Of a stretch of 37,478 bases of DNA, positions 25,905 to 33,641 are shown one piece after another; position 1 is the first letter of the stretch, and each line of letters begins with the position of its first letter. The notes under the pieces are model-generated. The model searched no databases. It worked only from the letters and a program-made list of their open reading frames with translations, and was not told where the DNA came from. Source of the DNA: Chloroflexota bacterium (lineage in GTDB: Bacteria > Chloroflexota > Anaerolineae > B4-G1 > SLSP01); contig JAKJAC010000001.1 in NCBI GenBank assembly GCA_022707705.1, forward strand, positions 43,356 to 80,833, written 5' to 3'. The translations under genes and the position numbers were made by a program.

Positions 25905-26066
25905 GACTCATACATCGAGCACCTCCTGTCCAAAGAGATGCTCTGATATTTACACAAAGATGCCGTGGGGGCTAATCTGCCGCGCTGCAACTGTGGGGTT
26001 GATGGCAGACCGTTTACCTGCTACGAATGCCCCATAGCTTCACGCCTTGCCCGTTCCAGCACTTAA
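25905..26066 (+). pseudogene. Possible coding remnant to the right of the IS element
   Basis: Directly beyond the IS end one frame reads DSYIEHLLSKEML, then TGA, then YLHKDAVGANLPRCNCGVDG and RPFTCYECPIASRLARSST before a TAA. The composition, the Cys-rich CNCG/CYEC pair and the single in-frame TGA (possibly from CGA) suggest the 3' end of a lost gene. I do not recognise the family, and it does not look like the rest of the CxxC protein cut on the left side. Confidence 0.35.
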
Positions 26067-26126
26067 AGTTATACTTCTTCCAGGTGATCATCAACCACCC
26101 CATCTCCATGATCTGAGAGGTATGAT

Positions 26127-26522
26127 ATGCAGTCATCAAGCAATAAGAGAATGATCCTTATCATGCTGGTAAGCCTGGGATTTCTGCTATGCATTTCAGG
26201 AATTGCGCTGGCAGTCCTGCTCTTGAAGACTGCCACACAAGTGCCGGGTGAAGGGAAGAAAGCGGAACAGGGCTATGCACTCTGCGCGCCTGTTATTGCG
26301 GCATTGGAAAGCTACTATGGGACAGAAGGCAGCTACCCTCAAAACCTGGAGGAGCTTAGCCCCAATTACCTCACCGATTTGCCCATTCAAGAAGATGGTT
26401 CAGACCTGGAATATTCTGCAGCAGACGGCAGTTACGCACTTGGCTTCCACTATAGCGGTCCTGGCTTCAACGAATGCACTTACCGTCCCGAAAGCGGTTG
26501 GGACTGTGAAGGCTACTATTGA
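26127..26522 (+). CDS. Small membrane-anchored protein with pseudopilin-like domain
   Basis: This 131-residue protein has one N-terminal transmembrane helix (ILIMLVSLGFLLCISGIALAVLLL) and an extracytoplasmic part with ALESYYGTEGSYPQNLEELSPNYLTDLP, which resembles the globular start of GspG/PilE-type pseudopilins. It lacks the class III signal peptide (no GFTLIE-type cleavage site), so it is probably a fixed membrane protein rather than a fibre subunit. Two cysteines near the C-terminus (NECTYRPESGWDCEGY) could form a disulfide. ATG 26127 follows GAGAGG at six bases. Function unknown. Confidence 0.7.
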   Translation: MQSSSNKRMILIMLVSLGFLLCISGIALAVLLLKTATQVPGEGKKAEQGYALCAPVIAALESYYGTEGSYPQNLEELSPNYLTDLPIQEDGSDLEYSAADGSYALGFHYSGPGFNECTYRPESGWDCEGYY

Positions 26523-26536
26523 GGTACCCATCCTCT

Positions 26537-26564
26537 TTGCCTCGCTTGCGTCACGGTGTACAAT
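26537..26564 (+). promoter_or_regulatory. Candidate promoter for the aldo/keto reductase gene
   Basis: TTGCCT (26537-26542) and TACAAT (26559-26564) are spaced by 16 bases, 40 bases before ATG 26605. Confidence 0.45.
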
Positions 26565-26604
26565 AGAGATGGACTTCACAATCCCAACACTCTGGAGGGG
26601 AAAG

Positions 26605-27750
26605 ATGCAATACCGCACATTCGGCAAACTCGATTGGCAGCCCTCGGCGCTGGGCTTTGGCGCGATGCGCCTGCCGATTCTCAACGAGGATTCAGGTCAG
26701 ATCAATGAACCCCTGGCAACCGCTATGATCCGGTACGCGATTGACCAGGGCGTTACCTATGTAGATACCGCCTGGCCCTATCACAAGGGGACCAGCGAGC
26801 CTTTCCTGGCAAAAGCGCTTGCCGATGGCTACCGCGCAAAGGTTAAACTAGCGACCAAGATGCCCACCTGGCTCATCAAATCCCTCGATGACTGCGACAG
26901 CTATCTCGACCAGCAACTTGAGCGCCTGCAGACCGATACCATTGACTTCTACCTGCTCCATGCCCTGCACGCAGAGCGCTGGCACGCCTTGCGCGATCTC
27001 AACGTCACCGCCTGGGCTGAGAAGCAAATCGCCTCCGGAAAGATACGTCATATCGGTTTCTCCTTCCATGACCGGTACGAAGCCTTCCAGGAAATCATTG
27101 ATGACTACGATGGTTGGGACTTCTGCCAAATCCAGTACAACTTCATGGATGTGAATGAACAAGCTGGAACGAAGGGATTGCATTACGCCGCCGATAAGGG
27201 GTTGGGAGTAGTTATTATGGAGCCGTTACGGGGCGGCAAACTGGCAAAGAATCCACCGCCGCCCGCCGTCGCCGCGCTATGGGAGCAAGCGTCCGTCAAG
27301 CGCACGCCTGCGGATTGGGCGCTGCAATGGCTGTGGAACCAACCCGAGGTTTCGCTCATCCTGAGCGGCATGAGCACGCTGCAGCAAGTAGAGGAAAACG
27401 TTGCCAGCGCGGAGCGCTCCAGCAGCGGCAGTTTCAGCGCCGAGGAGCTCGCGCTCGTAGATAAGGCGCGCGCCGCCTATCAGAGCCTCGTTCCCATTCC
27501 CTGCACCGCTTGCGAATACTGTCTGCCCTGCCCACAGGGTGTCGCCATCCCCCGCATTTTCGGCGTGTACAATGAGGCAATCATGTACGACGACGTGAAA
27601 GGCGCGCGCGACACCTATCTCAACTGGTTGGATGCTAAAGAGCGCGCCGACCTGTGTGTGGAGTGCCGGCAGTGCGAGGAGCAATGTCCACAAGCGATTG
27701 AAATCACCGATTGGCTCAAGAAAGCTCATGCGATGCTGATGGCAAGTTAG
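26605..27750 (+). CDS. Aldo/keto reductase with C-terminal ferredoxin-type 4Fe-4S domain
   Basis: This 381-residue protein joins an aldo/keto reductase barrel to an iron-sulfur tail. The catalytic residues are Asp54 and Tyr59 in VDTAWPYH, Lys85 in LATKMP and His119 in YLLHAL. The tail has two Cys clusters: C300-C303-C306-C309 (CTACEYCLPCPQG) and C351-C354-C357-C361 (CVECRQCEEQC), which can hold one or two 4Fe-4S clusters. Such fusions are common in anaerobes and are thought to be redox enzymes of unknown substrate. The frame is open to 26248, but that part overlaps the preceding gene; ATG 26605 has GGAGGGG four bases upstream and starts at the canonical MQYRTFGKLDW. Confidence 0.93.
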   Translation: MQYRTFGKLDWQPSALGFGAMRLPILNEDSGQINEPLATAMIRYAIDQGVTYVDTAWPYHKGTSEPFLAKALADGYRAKVKLATKMPTWLIKSLDDCDSYLDQQLERLQTDTIDFYLLHALHAERWHALRDLNVTAWAEKQIASGKIRHIGFSFHDRYEAFQEIIDDYDGWDFCQIQYNFMDVNEQAGTKGLHYAADKGLGVVIMEPLRGGKLAKNPPPPAVAALWEQASVKRTPADWALQWLWNQPEVSLILSGMSTLQQVEENVASAERSSSGSFSAEELALVDKARAAYQSLVPIPCTACEYCLPCPQGVAIPRIFGVYNEAIMYDDVKGARDTYLNWLDAKERADLCVECRQCEEQCPQAIEITDWLKKAHAMLMAS

Positions 27751-27802
27751 AAGACACGGCTGAAGCCAACTCTTTCACTGGCACCATAAGGAGGCGCCCA
27801 CC

Positions 27803-28627
27803 ATGGAGACGAATGAGACATCCCTGCAAGCTCAGGTACATCTAGCACAAGCCGCGGCGCTCGAAACTGAAGGCGCCCTGGATGCGGCACTGGGTGAATG
27901 CGATGCGGCGCTAGCGCTGCTCCCCGATTGGGCAGATGCCCACTATCTGCGGGGGACACTGCTCGCAGCGCTGGAGCGACTGCCAGAAGCTATTGCCGCA
28001 TTCGAGAGCGCCCTTGCCCTGGATGCGGAGCTACACGATGCGCGCGAGGCATGGGTTGCCGCGCAGCTGCAGCAAGCCGCTCACGAACACCTCGAGCGCG
28101 CACAACACCTGCAAGCAGAGGGCAATGGTGAGCAAGCTTATCTGGAATGCCACTTCGCGCTCACGCTACAACCTGAATGGGCTGCCGCGCACAATCTCCA
28201 GGGCTTGCTCCTGGAAAACTTCGGTGAATATGCCCGTGCGCTCGATGCCTTCCGCACCGCGCTCGACCTCGACCCGGAGCTTGAGGATGCCCAGCAAAAT
28301 GCGCAACGGGTGAGCACGCAACTGGAGGAGGAAGAGCTTATCGCAGTAGCCCGCTACATCAATCCAGCGCAGGCGCACATCGCGCGCGACCTGCTCATCA
28401 TGGAAGGGATTGATGCCATCGTCACAGATGAGAGCATGGGCAATCTTCTGGGAATGCTGAGCATCGGCGGCGGGCGTGTGATGGTGCGCGCCAGTGACGC
28501 CGACCGCGCGCAGGAAATCCTCGAAGCAGCTTTCGAAACCGCTGAGGGTGAAGAGGGCTTCGCGGACGAAGACTCCGAAGAAGAAGGGGATCTCGAAAGC
28601 GAGGCTGATTCCGAAACGGACAATTAA
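27803..28627 (+). CDS. TPR-repeat protein with C-terminal DUF2007 domain
   Basis: This 274-residue protein has about four tetratricopeptide repeats in residues 8-175 (for example WADAHYLRGTLLAALERLPE and WAAAHNLQGLLLENFGEYAR), which form a helical scaffold for protein contacts. Residues about 180-245 (LIAVARYINPAQAHIARDLL, IDAIVTDE, GGGRVMVRASDADRAQEILE) match DUF2007, a small putative signal-transduction domain. The last 30 residues are almost all acidic. No signal peptide is seen. ATG 27803 follows AAGGAGG. Its role is unknown; TPR plus DUF2007 suggests an adaptor. Confidence 0.85.
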   Translation: METNETSLQAQVHLAQAAALETEGALDAALGECDAALALLPDWADAHYLRGTLLAALERLPEAIAAFESALALDAELHDAREAWVAAQLQQAAHEHLERAQHLQAEGNGEQAYLECHFALTLQPEWAAAHNLQGLLLENFGEYARALDAFRTALDLDPELEDAQQNAQRVSTQLEEEELIAVARYINPAQAHIARDLLIMEGIDAIVTDESMGNLLGMLSIGGGRVMVRASDADRAQEILEAAFETAEGEEGFADEDSEEEGDLESEADSETDN

Positions 28628-28638
28628 GTCGCCAGCAA

Positions 28639-28677
28639 GTCCCCACCTGAGCAAGGCTTTCTTACTCAGGCGGGGAC
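28639..28677. terminator. Bidirectional terminator between convergent genes
   Basis: GTCCCC-A-CCTGAG pairs with CTCAGG-C-GGGGAC around a 14-base loop, one mismatch in a 13-bp stem, between the TPR gene and the ECF transporter gene. Confidence 0.8.
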
Positions 28678-28691
28678 CCTGATTCGAAACC

Positions 28692-31418
28692 TCAAGTGTT
28701 CCGCGAAGCCAAGAGCTGCTGCACCTGCCCAACGGTAAGCAAGCCGGCGCCGGGCAAGAGCTGGAGCATCTGCGGCGTAAAAGTCTCGCGCAACCTCAAC
28801 ACTGCTGCCGGCGCCCCTTCTGCGGCAATGACACCCGCCTCAAGCAACGCCACACGGTCGGCAAACTGCGCCACCCACTCCACATCGTGCGTCACCAGCA
28901 ACACGGAGCGCCCTCTGGCACACCAGCTTTGCAGGAGCTCCCCCAATGCCACCTTGAGCGCCATATCCAACCCGCGGGTGGGTTCATCCAGTAATAGCAC
29001 TTCCGGCTCGACCACGGCAATTGCTCCCAGCGCCACCCGCTGGCGTTCTCCCACCGACAGGTCGCGCGGATAAGCCTCAGCATGAGCTGCCAGGCCCAAA
29101 TGCGCCAGCAGCGGCGACACGCGCCCATCTAACATGCCGTGATTGCGCAAGGTCACCTCAAGTTCGGCGCGGACCGTCTCCGAGAAGAGCAACAAATCCG
29201 GCTCCTGTGGGAGATAGCCGATGCGGCGACAGCGCGCGGGCAAATCCCAAGAGGTGATATCCTCCTCTCGCAACCGAATGCGCCCTTCTTGCAAAGGTAA
29301 CGCGCCCACCACAGTCTTGAGCAACGTCGTCTTCCCTGCCCCATTGGGTCCAATCAACGCCAGGAGTTCGCCCGCGCCCAATGTGAGCGTGACGCCGCGA
29401 AGAACCGGTTGCCCATTGTAGGCAGCCTGCAAATCCGCAAGGTGCAACAACGGGGCGGGCGTCGAGACCGGCTCCGAGCGCGCCGCAATGATGGCTTGCA
29501 GAGCTGGCGCCGATTCGCCGAAGCGCACCCGCGCCTCAGCCACACTCAACGCCGGCGGCGTCCATCCCATCACCGCGCTCAGCGCCACCACCGGCGGCGG
29601 TGAAGGCAAGCGTGGCGCGGCGCCGCGCGGCGTCTCATGCCACAAGCCGCCATCACCCGGCAGGAAAATCACATCCGTTGCCAGCGGCAACACACGCTCC
29701 AGGCGATGCTCTGTCATCACAATCGTCATCCCCTCTGCGTGTAGCTGCTGCAAGAACACTAGCAGGTCTTCAGCCCCTTGTGGGTCGAGCTGGCTCAGCG
29801 GCTCATCCAGCAACAATATGGGTGGGCGCAATGCCAGCGCTGCCGCCAGGGCTACCCGCTGCCGCTCGCCCCCGGAGAGTTGCGCCAACGGGCATTCCCG
29901 CAGCTGCGCTACCCCCACGCGAGCCAACGTCTCCTCAAGCCGGGCGGTCAGCGCCTCCGGCGTAACGGATTGCCCCGCGCCCCCGCGGAGTTGATTTTCC
30001 AAAGAGAAAGCGACCTCATCTTCGACCCGGTCCGCTACAAAACCCGCCTCAGGGCTTTGGACAACGAAACCGACCTGCCGCGCCATGATACGCGGACCGG
30101 CACGCAGCGCATCCGCTTCACCCACCCATACGTGCCCGCCGATACGCCCGCCGGTCGCCTGTGGGACTAAGCCGTTGATGCAACGCAACAAGGTGCTTTT
30201 GCCCACGCCCGAGGGACCGGTCACCAACACGAATGCGCCCGGCTCAATGACACAGTGCACATTTCGCAACAACGGCGCTGCTGTTCCAGGATAGGCGAAG
30301 GTGACTCTCTCAAAAACGATACGGGGCGGTTGCGCTGCTCTGGTCACCGGCGCGGGCGCTAACGCACGCGGCTGTGGCAGCAAAGCGGCGCGCCCCACCC
30401 GCGTGAAAGCCGGCGCCAGCAGCAGCAATAGCGCGAGAATTGCCCAAGCCGAAAGCGACGGCGCGGTTGGATACGGGTAAACTTCGTAGGCAAGCGCCTG
30501 CGGCTGAGTGAACAGTAACATACCCCACAAGAGGAATGCCGCTACTGTTCCTCCTAACATCAGCCATGCACCCGGCGTCAACGCAGCACGCCGGGAAGCC
30601 CGGGGGTCACTACCAGACGTCATAGCGCCAGTACGCCCAATCCCCCAACCCACTGCCAGAACACCGGTGAGAAGCAAGCCACTGTTGATCCAGGAGGACC
30701 ACCCCAACAAAGCGCCGCCGCTTCCCAACAGTAACGCCAACAACGCCACGACAAATAGCGCTGACGTGCGCCGGGATTCCCTGCCGCGCCAGGAGGTGAA
30801 ACCACGCGCCTCCATCGCTTCTGCCAGCTGCAAAGCCCGCTCCAGTGCGGTGATGAGCAAAGGCAATAGCAGGGGTAAGAGGTCGCGCAAACCTTTAACA
30901 CGATGCCCGCGGACTGCCTGCGCCTGCCGAATCTCCTCCAGGGTTTCACGCCCCTGGGGCAGGAACGTCAGCGCTACCGAGAGCACCAGACCCGCCTCGT
31001 ATAGCGCGGGCGGCGTCAGGCGAATCAAATCGCGCGGTGAGAGTTGCACCATCAGAAAGCCAAAAGTGCTGAGGATCAACGCTAATGCCAAACCGTTCAG
31101 AGCGCCGTACAGCGCCGCTTCTAGCGTATACGGACCGCCGATGAGGAACCATGTCCCCGGCAAAGCGAATAGGACAGTATCGCCCACATGCACGGTGACG
31201 AAGTTCCACACCGTCCCCAGCAGCAGCACCGTGAGGAAGAGGCGCAGCGAGAGTCGCTGCGCGTGCGCCTCCACGGTCGCCCACAGCACGATGCACGCCA
31301 ACACCAGATACAGAGGGTTGCGGGTAGTGTAGCTCACCACGAGGAAAGCCAGCGCCCAAAGCAACCACGGGACCGGAGCAGGTTTCGTCGAAGTTCGTGA
31401 TTTTGAATACTCTAGCAT
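28692..31418 (-). CDS. Fused ECF transporter energising module: EcfT plus two EcfA ATPases
   Basis: This 908-residue protein combines parts that are usually three genes. Residues about 1-265 are the EcfT membrane scaffold with two Ala-Arg-Gly-type coupling motifs (QAQAVRG, 165-171, and AEAMEARG, 199-206). About 284-339 adds two more hydrophobic segments not typical of EcfT. The first ATPase has Walker A GPSGVGKST at 401-409, signature LSGGERQR at 514-521 and LLLDEP; the second has Walker A GPNGAGKTT near 690, signature LSVGERQR and LLLDEPTRGLD. Together these energise uptake through a substrate-binding S component, which is absent here. The riboswitch upstream points to cobalamin. ATG 31418 is chosen because the protein then starts right before the membrane part; no strong ribosome binding site is seen, so coupling to the gene 25 bases upstream is likely. 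Confidence 0.92.
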   Translation of the reverse strand: MLEYSKSRTSTKPAPVPWLLWALAFLVVSYTTRNPLYLVLACIVLWATVEAHAQRLSLRLFLTVLLLGTVWNFVTVHVGDTVLFALPGTWFLIGGPYTLEAALYGALNGLALALILSTFGFLMVQLSPRDLIRLTPPALYEAGLVLSVALTFLPQGRETLEEIRQAQAVRGHRVKGLRDLLPLLLPLLITALERALQLAEAMEARGFTSWRGRESRRTSALFVVALLALLLGSGGALLGWSSWINSGLLLTGVLAVGWGIGRTGAMTSGSDPRASRRAALTPGAWLMLGGTVAAFLLWGMLLFTQPQALAYEVYPYPTAPSLSAWAILALLLLLAPAFTRVGRAALLPQPRALAPAPVTRAAQPPRIVFERVTFAYPGTAAPLLRNVHCVIEPGAFVLVTGPSGVGKSTLLRCINGLVPQATGGRIGGHVWVGEADALRAGPRIMARQVGFVVQSPEAGFVADRVEDEVAFSLENQLRGGAGQSVTPEALTARLEETLARVGVAQLRECPLAQLSGGERQRVALAAALALRPPILLLDEPLSQLDPQGAEDLLVFLQQLHAEGMTIVMTEHRLERVLPLATDVIFLPGDGGLWHETPRGAAPRLPSPPPVVALSAVMGWTPPALSVAEARVRFGESAPALQAIIAARSEPVSTPAPLLHLADLQAAYNGQPVLRGVTLTLGAGELLALIGPNGAGKTTLLKTVVGALPLQEGRIRLREEDITSWDLPARCRRIGYLPQEPDLLLFSETVRAELEVTLRNHGMLDGRVSPLLAHLGLAAHAEAYPRDLSVGERQRVALGAIAVVEPEVLLLDEPTRGLDMALKVALGELLQSWCARGRSVLLVTHDVEWVAQFADRVALLEAGVIAAEGAPAAVLRLRETFTPQMLQLLPGAGLLTVGQVQQLLASRNT

Positions 31419-31443
31419 GTGGTGCCAATCATTGGCGCACGAT

Positions 31444-32175
31444 TCACCGGCGGCGCGCGCGCTGGACGAAGATGATTGCCAGGAGCGCAAGCAGGAGCAA
31501 GCCAAACAGCCCGTAGCCGGTGAAAGCTGTGGCTGTGGACTTCGCCGCGAGCGGAGCAGGTGTTACCGCAGGCTCAGGCAATGACGGCGTTTCCAAAGGT
31601 GACGTTGCCAGCGCTGGAGAGAGTGTCACAGAGGGCGTGGGTGTAGTAGTTGCGGCGGGCGCACAGATTTCCGCAACGCTGAGGTCTGGGGGGGATACCG
31701 TACCATCCCCCCACACCCAGGCATCTACAGCACCGGCAACGATGGACCAGCTATCCGCACCGCGCGCAGAATAGCTCCATGCGCCATCGGCTTCACGGTG
31801 GAAATATGACCAATACTGGCAGGGCGCAGTTTTGCACCGGCAGAAACAATCCGTTGGAGGACAACCGAGCCCGTCAATCCCACAAATCGCGGTACCGCCG
31901 CCGCCCGAACGCACCGTGAGCGCAGCTCCTGCACGTTCCAGCAGGGAAAGCCCGGTGAGCTCCGGTTCGGTGAAGGTCACGCAAACCGTGGTTACGGCGC
32001 CTCCCTCGCCCACGATCATTAATCCCGCCTGTTGCGAGTCAGGCTGTTGGGCTGAAACCATACCTGCTGCTACCAGAAGCCAAAGCAGCACAGCGCCTGA
32101 TATCCACCGCCCGCGATGTCCCAAGACCATTCTCATCGCTCGCCGAAGTCGTTCCGCTGCAACACGCCCACTCAT
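31444..32175 (-). CDS. Secreted DUF4430 (transcobalamin/intrinsic factor beta-domain-like) protein with membrane anchor
   Basis: This 243-residue protein has a signal peptide (hydrophobic stretch at about 24-42, cleavage near VSA), a DUF4430-type domain at about 52-158, a Pro/Thr/Ser linker, and a C-terminal transmembrane helix followed by RARRR. DUF4430 is the fold of the C-terminal beta domain of transcobalamin and intrinsic factor. The region includes CVTFTEPELTGLSLLERAG, a Cys-rich insert (Cys98, 105, 110, 112, 114, 119) and YWSYFHREADGAWSYS with WVWGDG. ATG 32175 overlaps the stop of the gene before it as ATGA, a sign of translational coupling. I infer that it sits outside the membrane beside the barrel protein as half of a B12 binder. 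Confidence 0.85.
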   Translation of the reverse strand: MSGRVAAERLRRAMRMVLGHRGRWISGAVLLWLLVAAGMVSAQQPDSQQAGLMIVGEGGAVTTVCVTFTEPELTGLSLLERAGAALTVRSGGGGTAICGIDGLGCPPTDCFCRCKTAPCQYWSYFHREADGAWSYSARGADSWSIVAGAVDAWVWGDGTVSPPDLSVAEICAPAATTTPTPSVTLSPALATSPLETPSLPEPAVTPAPLAAKSTATAFTGYGLFGLLLLALLAIIFVQRARRR

Positions 32176-33278
32176 GCCTGGTGCCGGCGCAGGAGCAAGC
32201 CGGTGCCCAACAGCGCTGCGCCCGCCCACAACAGCAAGACTCCCGGAGCGTGACCGCCCGATGCGGGCAACACCGGCACAGGGGCTAGCGTCACCGCCGG
32301 CGCCGGCGTCGCAACTGGCGCAGTCGCCGTAGCCGCAAACAACGGTGTTTTCGGAGCAGAGAAGTCGAGCAGCGTCATTCCGCTCAATGCCTGCACCGCT
32401 TGAGCCGTTGCCAGGACGTTGGCGCCCGGCATCGCCAGCTGCCAGTTATAGGCGCCACTTTCCGCATCCCACAACGCCAGCAGCGCATTCACCGGCGAAA
32501 CGCCCTCCGGCGCCCAATTTGCCAGATCCTCACCCAGTGCTACCAGTGTCTGCAACACCACCGCCGTGGAGTTAGCGTCCGTATCGGTCCCATAGGGCGA
32601 AGGGTTCTGCCAGGGAAATCCACCATCCGGGTTTTGTACGCTTTTGAAGTAAGCGATTGCCTTCTTTGCCGCAGGTTCCTCACCCGCCGCAAGCAAAGCC
32701 TGAACCGCCAGGGAGGTCGTGTTGGTATCCGCGACTTCATCGCCGCCGAGCATAGCCCAACCGCCCGCCTCTTGCTGTTCGTTAATGAGTAACTCGACAG
32801 CAGCTGCGGGCAAAGACTCGCCAGCATTGTGCAGGGCGAGCAACGCATAAGCGTGCGCGTAGAGCGAGTCGCCGAAGCGTCCCGTAGCCTTATCCTGCGT
32901 GCCAAGCAATGCCGCAACCAAATTTTTGCCGCCAATGGCGCGTGGGTCTGCCGCCAACGCCTTTGCCATCATCACGGCGCGGCTAAGCCCCGCAGCGTCG
33001 CTTAGCGTTCCGGAAGCTACCTGCGTCTCCAGATATGCCAGCGGTGAAGTGTCCGCATCTGGATTCACACCTGCCGCCGCAAAAGCCAGGACTGCCTCAG
33101 TCGTCGCCCCAAGATCAGAGCCGTCACTGAAACCGCTGGTAAAGCCACCATCCGCCTGCTGGTTGGTCGACAGCCACTCCAGCGCGCGGTCCACTTGTGG
33201 AATGCCTTCAGCACGCGCCGGTACGCTCCAGCTCAATATCAATGCCAGCACCATCGTCAAAACTGCCAACTTACGCAT
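32172..33278 (-). CDS. Secreted alpha/alpha-barrel (prenyltransferase-repeat) protein, intrinsic-factor-like, LPASG-anchored
   Basis: This 368-residue protein has a signal peptide (KLAVLTMVLALILSWSVPARA), six helical-pair repeats of prenyltransferase/squalene-oxidase type in residues about 28-310 (QQADGGFTSG, LLGTQDKATGRFGD, EQQEAGGWAML, VQNPDGGFPW and others), a Pro/Ala linker and a C-terminal sorting-like signal: LPASGG near 337, a hydrophobic helix and RRHQA. The secreted alpha/alpha barrel is the fold of the N-terminal half of intrinsic factor and transcobalamin, and its partner beta domain is the next gene. ATG 33278 has AGGAG six bases upstream. It is the first gene behind a cobalamin riboswitch. 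A role in capturing B12 at the cell surface is inference; a plain squalene-cyclase-like enzyme is unlikely because the catalytic Asp-rich motif is missing. Confidence 0.87.
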   Translation of the reverse strand: MRKLAVLTMVLALILSWSVPARAEGIPQVDRALEWLSTNQQADGGFTSGFSDGSDLGATTEAVLAFAAAGVNPDADTSPLAYLETQVASGTLSDAAGLSRAVMMAKALAADPRAIGGKNLVAALLGTQDKATGRFGDSLYAHAYALLALHNAGESLPAAAVELLINEQQEAGGWAMLGGDEVADTNTTSLAVQALLAAGEEPAAKKAIAYFKSVQNPDGGFPWQNPSPYGTDTDANSTAVVLQTLVALGEDLANWAPEGVSPVNALLALWDAESGAYNWQLAMPGANVLATAQAVQALSGMTLLDFSAPKTPLFAATATAPVATPAPAVTLAPVPVLPASGGHAPGVLLLWAGAALLGTGLLLRRHQA

Positions 33279-33346
33279 CACAAGCTCCTGAGAATATAGT
33301 TAAAGAAACCACAAACTGGCAAGACTATCCACGGATTATGCCCAAC

Positions 33347-33385
33347 AAAAAACCCCTCTCCGCCGAAAAGGGCGCCAGAGAGGGG
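33347..33385 (-). terminator. Riboswitch-associated intrinsic terminator
   Basis: On the minus strand CCCCTCTC pairs with GAGAGGGG, with an inner CGCC/GGCG stem, followed by six T (33352-33347). It lies between the cobalamin aptamer and the first gene, so it is the likely transcription-control switch. Confidence 0.88.
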
Positions 33386-33434
33386 TCTTGCATTACCTCA
33401 CTGTGCCGAACCTTTCCGCGAAGGTTGTCGCACG

Positions 33435-33562
33435 GATCTGGGCGGAGTATCGGACTTCCCACAAAGCGCATGGCTTTGAGGGCTACCGTTGCGGGACAGT
33501 GCCGGACTCTGACCGGACTTCCTCGCTTTAAGCCCCATTGCAAGAACAGAGGCACCCAAATC
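33435..33562 (-). ncRNA. Cobalamin riboswitch aptamer
   Basis: The minus strand carries the conserved cobalamin aptamer core: GGAAGTCCGGTCAGAGTCC continuing into GGCACTGTCCCGCAACGGTA, close to the family consensus (CCGGTG...ATCCGGC...GGTCCCGC(C/A)AC). The 3' part has AAGTCCGATACTCCGCC, the AGYC...ACC.GCC side. The ends GATTTGGG (33562-33555) and CCCAGATC (33442-33435) pair as an 8-bp closing stem with one G-U. A further hairpin (AACCTT/AAGGTT near 33427-33410) and the terminator at 33347-33385 follow. The aptamer is short, closer to the compact class. It should repress the barrel/DUF4430/ECF operon when cobalamin is abundant. Confidence 0.9.
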
Positions 33563-33641
33563 ACGATTAGCGATTGTTAAAGAGGCAAGGATAACGATCA
33601 GAAATGATCAAATAGACCGTTATTCCAGAGCCACAGGAATA

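Noticed and set aside
32172-33278. Calling the barrel protein a squalene/terpene cyclase or prenyltransferase.
   Set aside because: It is secreted and anchored, lacks the Asp-rich catalytic motif, and sits under a cobalamin riboswitch with a DUF4430 partner.
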